Positions 62,226 to 64,000 of a stretch of 64,000 nt of DNA are shown in pieces (position 1 is the stretch's first letter; each line of letters opens with the position of its first letter). Location: the NCBI RefSeq assembly GCF_026230105.1, contig NC_079474.1:7512187-7576186 (forward strand), given 5' to 3'. A model generated the notes under the pieces. It was not told the origin of the DNA and searched no databases. It worked only from the letters and a program-made list of their open reading frames with translations. Origin of the DNA: Diorhabda sublineata. Its lineage: Eukaryota > Arthropoda > Insecta > Coleoptera > Chrysomelidae. A program made the position numbers and the translations under genes.

Positions 62226-64000
62226 TTATTTACCTTCAAAATTTTCTTAGCTTTAAAAAATTCTATAGAATTTGAGACTGTTTTAAGTTATTTCAATATT
62301 TCCACAAACTATAGTACCTGTCAAAGAAAAGTGTCAATACCTCACTTGAAATATTGTATAAAAATAATATTTTTCTCCCTCCGGGATGATAAGTTCGCTT
62401 TTCGTCCCTGGTATGCGGGACAACATTTATCTGCGACTCGTGTCTCAATTTTGCAAATTCGTGTGAAATTTTTCATTTTCAACACTTGTTATACATTACG
62501 CACCAGGAAAAGTAGGGCGAGGATGCCCTACCTTACTCACTAGTTTTCACCAGATTGTGTACAATTTAAATTTTTTAATAAGAGAAAACTATATGGAATA
62601 TGTCATTTTCAATGGAATAGTGTTGAAAGGAGTCTCGAACTATGGCTTTTCCATGCGCGCGTGACAAATTCTCGTGTGAGGCTAAGCAGAGAAAATCCAT
62701 TTCGGAACGTGTAATGAACAATATTTTGTATTATACTTATCTGGAAACAACGCAAAAAAGAATAAGAAATAAATTTAGAACATTTTATTTTCAGTATCAA
62801 TAACCCAAAGATATTTATAATTGTTCGAAAAAAATTTATAACAGATTTCGTTAGCAACAAGCTTGAGAAAGTTTTCATTTTATTTATCTTCGAGAGTTAA
62901 TCAGATAAATTTTTTTTCTAATTATAGAAAAAATACAGAGCAAAAAAATTTATTTAAAGGTGCAATTAACAATAGAACAATTAGTAAGGTGAGGTGATGA
63001 CCCAGACGTCTTAGTTTCTATACCTGATGCCTATTATCCTGGGATTTTAGCTAAAATCCCAACTTGTCTATTGACCTACGACATACAGCTTCGGCCAATA
63101 GAAATACATTTATGTTTACGATTCGATGTTTTCATTGGTAAACAGTGAGGATGATGAGTCCACGTGAACTGATGGTTTGTTAGATTTTTAGTGAATTTTA
63201 TACGGAGAGTAAACATTATTTTTCATTTCTTAATTTGTTAAGATGCCGTACTTATTTATAAAATATTGATTGTTTTTCACATAACTGTCTTCTGCAATTG
63301 ATATTGGAAGAACTATAATAATTTGATTACATTGTTCTTCGTCAATATTCAAGTAGGGTTTTATTGAGTTGGCATTGTTGTTATAAGCTTGCTCTTGTAC
63401 AGCACTGTTGCCCAATCGACTAAAATCTGACAAATGTTGCTATCGATGTTTTCTATAAAAAATTCCACGATATGGAGACGGTTTTCAATGCTAAAAAATT
63501 GTTTAGCTATATAGAACAACTAACCACATTTTTATGCGAAGCTTCAGATGAACAATATCTACTGGTAAAAGTGATTTTGGTGTTTGGATCTTTGGCGAAT
63601 GTCGTAGAGATGATTTAATTTGATTAGTTCAAACGATATGGGCGTTTTTTTGTTGTGTTTTTGCGAGATGCAAAAAATCATATGACAAGAAGTTTTACCA
63701 TTAACAATGAGCGATGTAAATTCGAGCCCTGTATACTTTACCGTAACTAGCGTGTATCTACGACCTAAACATATAGAATAGTTATACGAAAAATATTGTA
63801 TTATGACATCTGTGTTAAAGTGATTTTATTTTGTTCGCGAAACTTTCTCACTCACAACTATTTTTATTTGTGGACCTTAAAAAATTCGTTTTAAGTAATA
63901 ATTTTTTGTTTTTAGCTTCTTTAATAGTGAAAAACCAAATAATTAGAAGCTCTCTATATTGTAAATTTTGACGTGTAAGTCCAGGAAGCGACCGAAATAG
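62226..64000. other. Intergenic to window end
   Basis: No gene recognised. Holds a 22-bp perfect palindrome at 63040-63061. Confidence 0.3.
63040..63061. repeat. 22-bp perfect palindrome
   Basis: GGGATTTTAGCTAAAATCCC, flanked by T and A, reads the same on both strands with no spacer. Confidence 0.8.

Noticed and set aside
1..64000. CRISPR arrays, tRNA or rRNA genes, bacterial-type operons
   Set aside because: None seen. Spaced direct repeats are absent, and all repeats found are transposon ends or minisatellite.

Overview
The window is AT-rich eukaryotic DNA with intron-split genes, GT...AG splice sites, kilobase introns and a heavy load of decayed transposons (mariner/Tc1, hAT, Tigger-like, Jockey and RTE LINEs, Penelope-like elements). 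This points to an insect. A beetle is my best guess, but nothing in the window fixes the order. I see no bacterial-style operons, rRNA, tRNA or CRISPR.

Four host genes can be built exon by exon, and all encode lipid acyltransferases. On the + strand are two tandem copies of a wax ester synthase/diacylglycerol acyltransferase (WS/DGAT) family gene: copy A (last four exons, 1-8269, its 5' end outside the window) and copy B (complete coding region, 15897-21938, 497 aa, with an HHxxxDG catalytic motif and an N-terminal membrane anchor). On the - strand are two tandem copies of a seven-exon MBOAT lysophospholipid acyltransferase of the LPCAT3/nessy type: copy C (33366-22138, 463 aa) and copy D (54251-42951, 464 aa). 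Both MBOAT genes keep the Asn/His catalytic region and have clean splice sites. Copies B and C are tail to tail, with only 199 bases between their stop codons.

The rest is intergenic or intronic and carries relics. 227-8108 (introns of A): a Tigger/CENP-B relic, a Penelope GIY-YIG piece, an inverted-repeat element, a LINE RT and a mariner relic. 8270-15896: mariner, LINE and Tc1 pieces. 16833-21777 (introns of B): a deleted mariner and a complete hAT with 8-bp target duplication. 22408-33278 (introns of C): a TA-flanked Tc1/mariner-type element, a MITE, LINE tails and an almost whole Jockey LINE. 33367-42950: Penelope pieces, LINE fragments and a roughly 38-bp minisatellite. 43221-53061 (introns of D): Tigger, mariner, LINE and a probable LTR interrupted by an RTE with a 13-bp target duplication. 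54252-64000: quiet AT-rich DNA, then LINEs, mariner ends and a hammerhead-ribozyme-like motif with an intact core.

In function, both enzyme families use acyl-CoA in membranes: WS/DGAT makes wax esters or triacylglycerol, and LPCAT3-type MBOATs re-acylate lysophospholipids. Physical clustering of two duplicated acyltransferase families is the main biological feature. Any pathway-level cooperation is inference. The second theme is a set of Penelope-associated hammerhead-like motifs with self-complementary helix III sequences.
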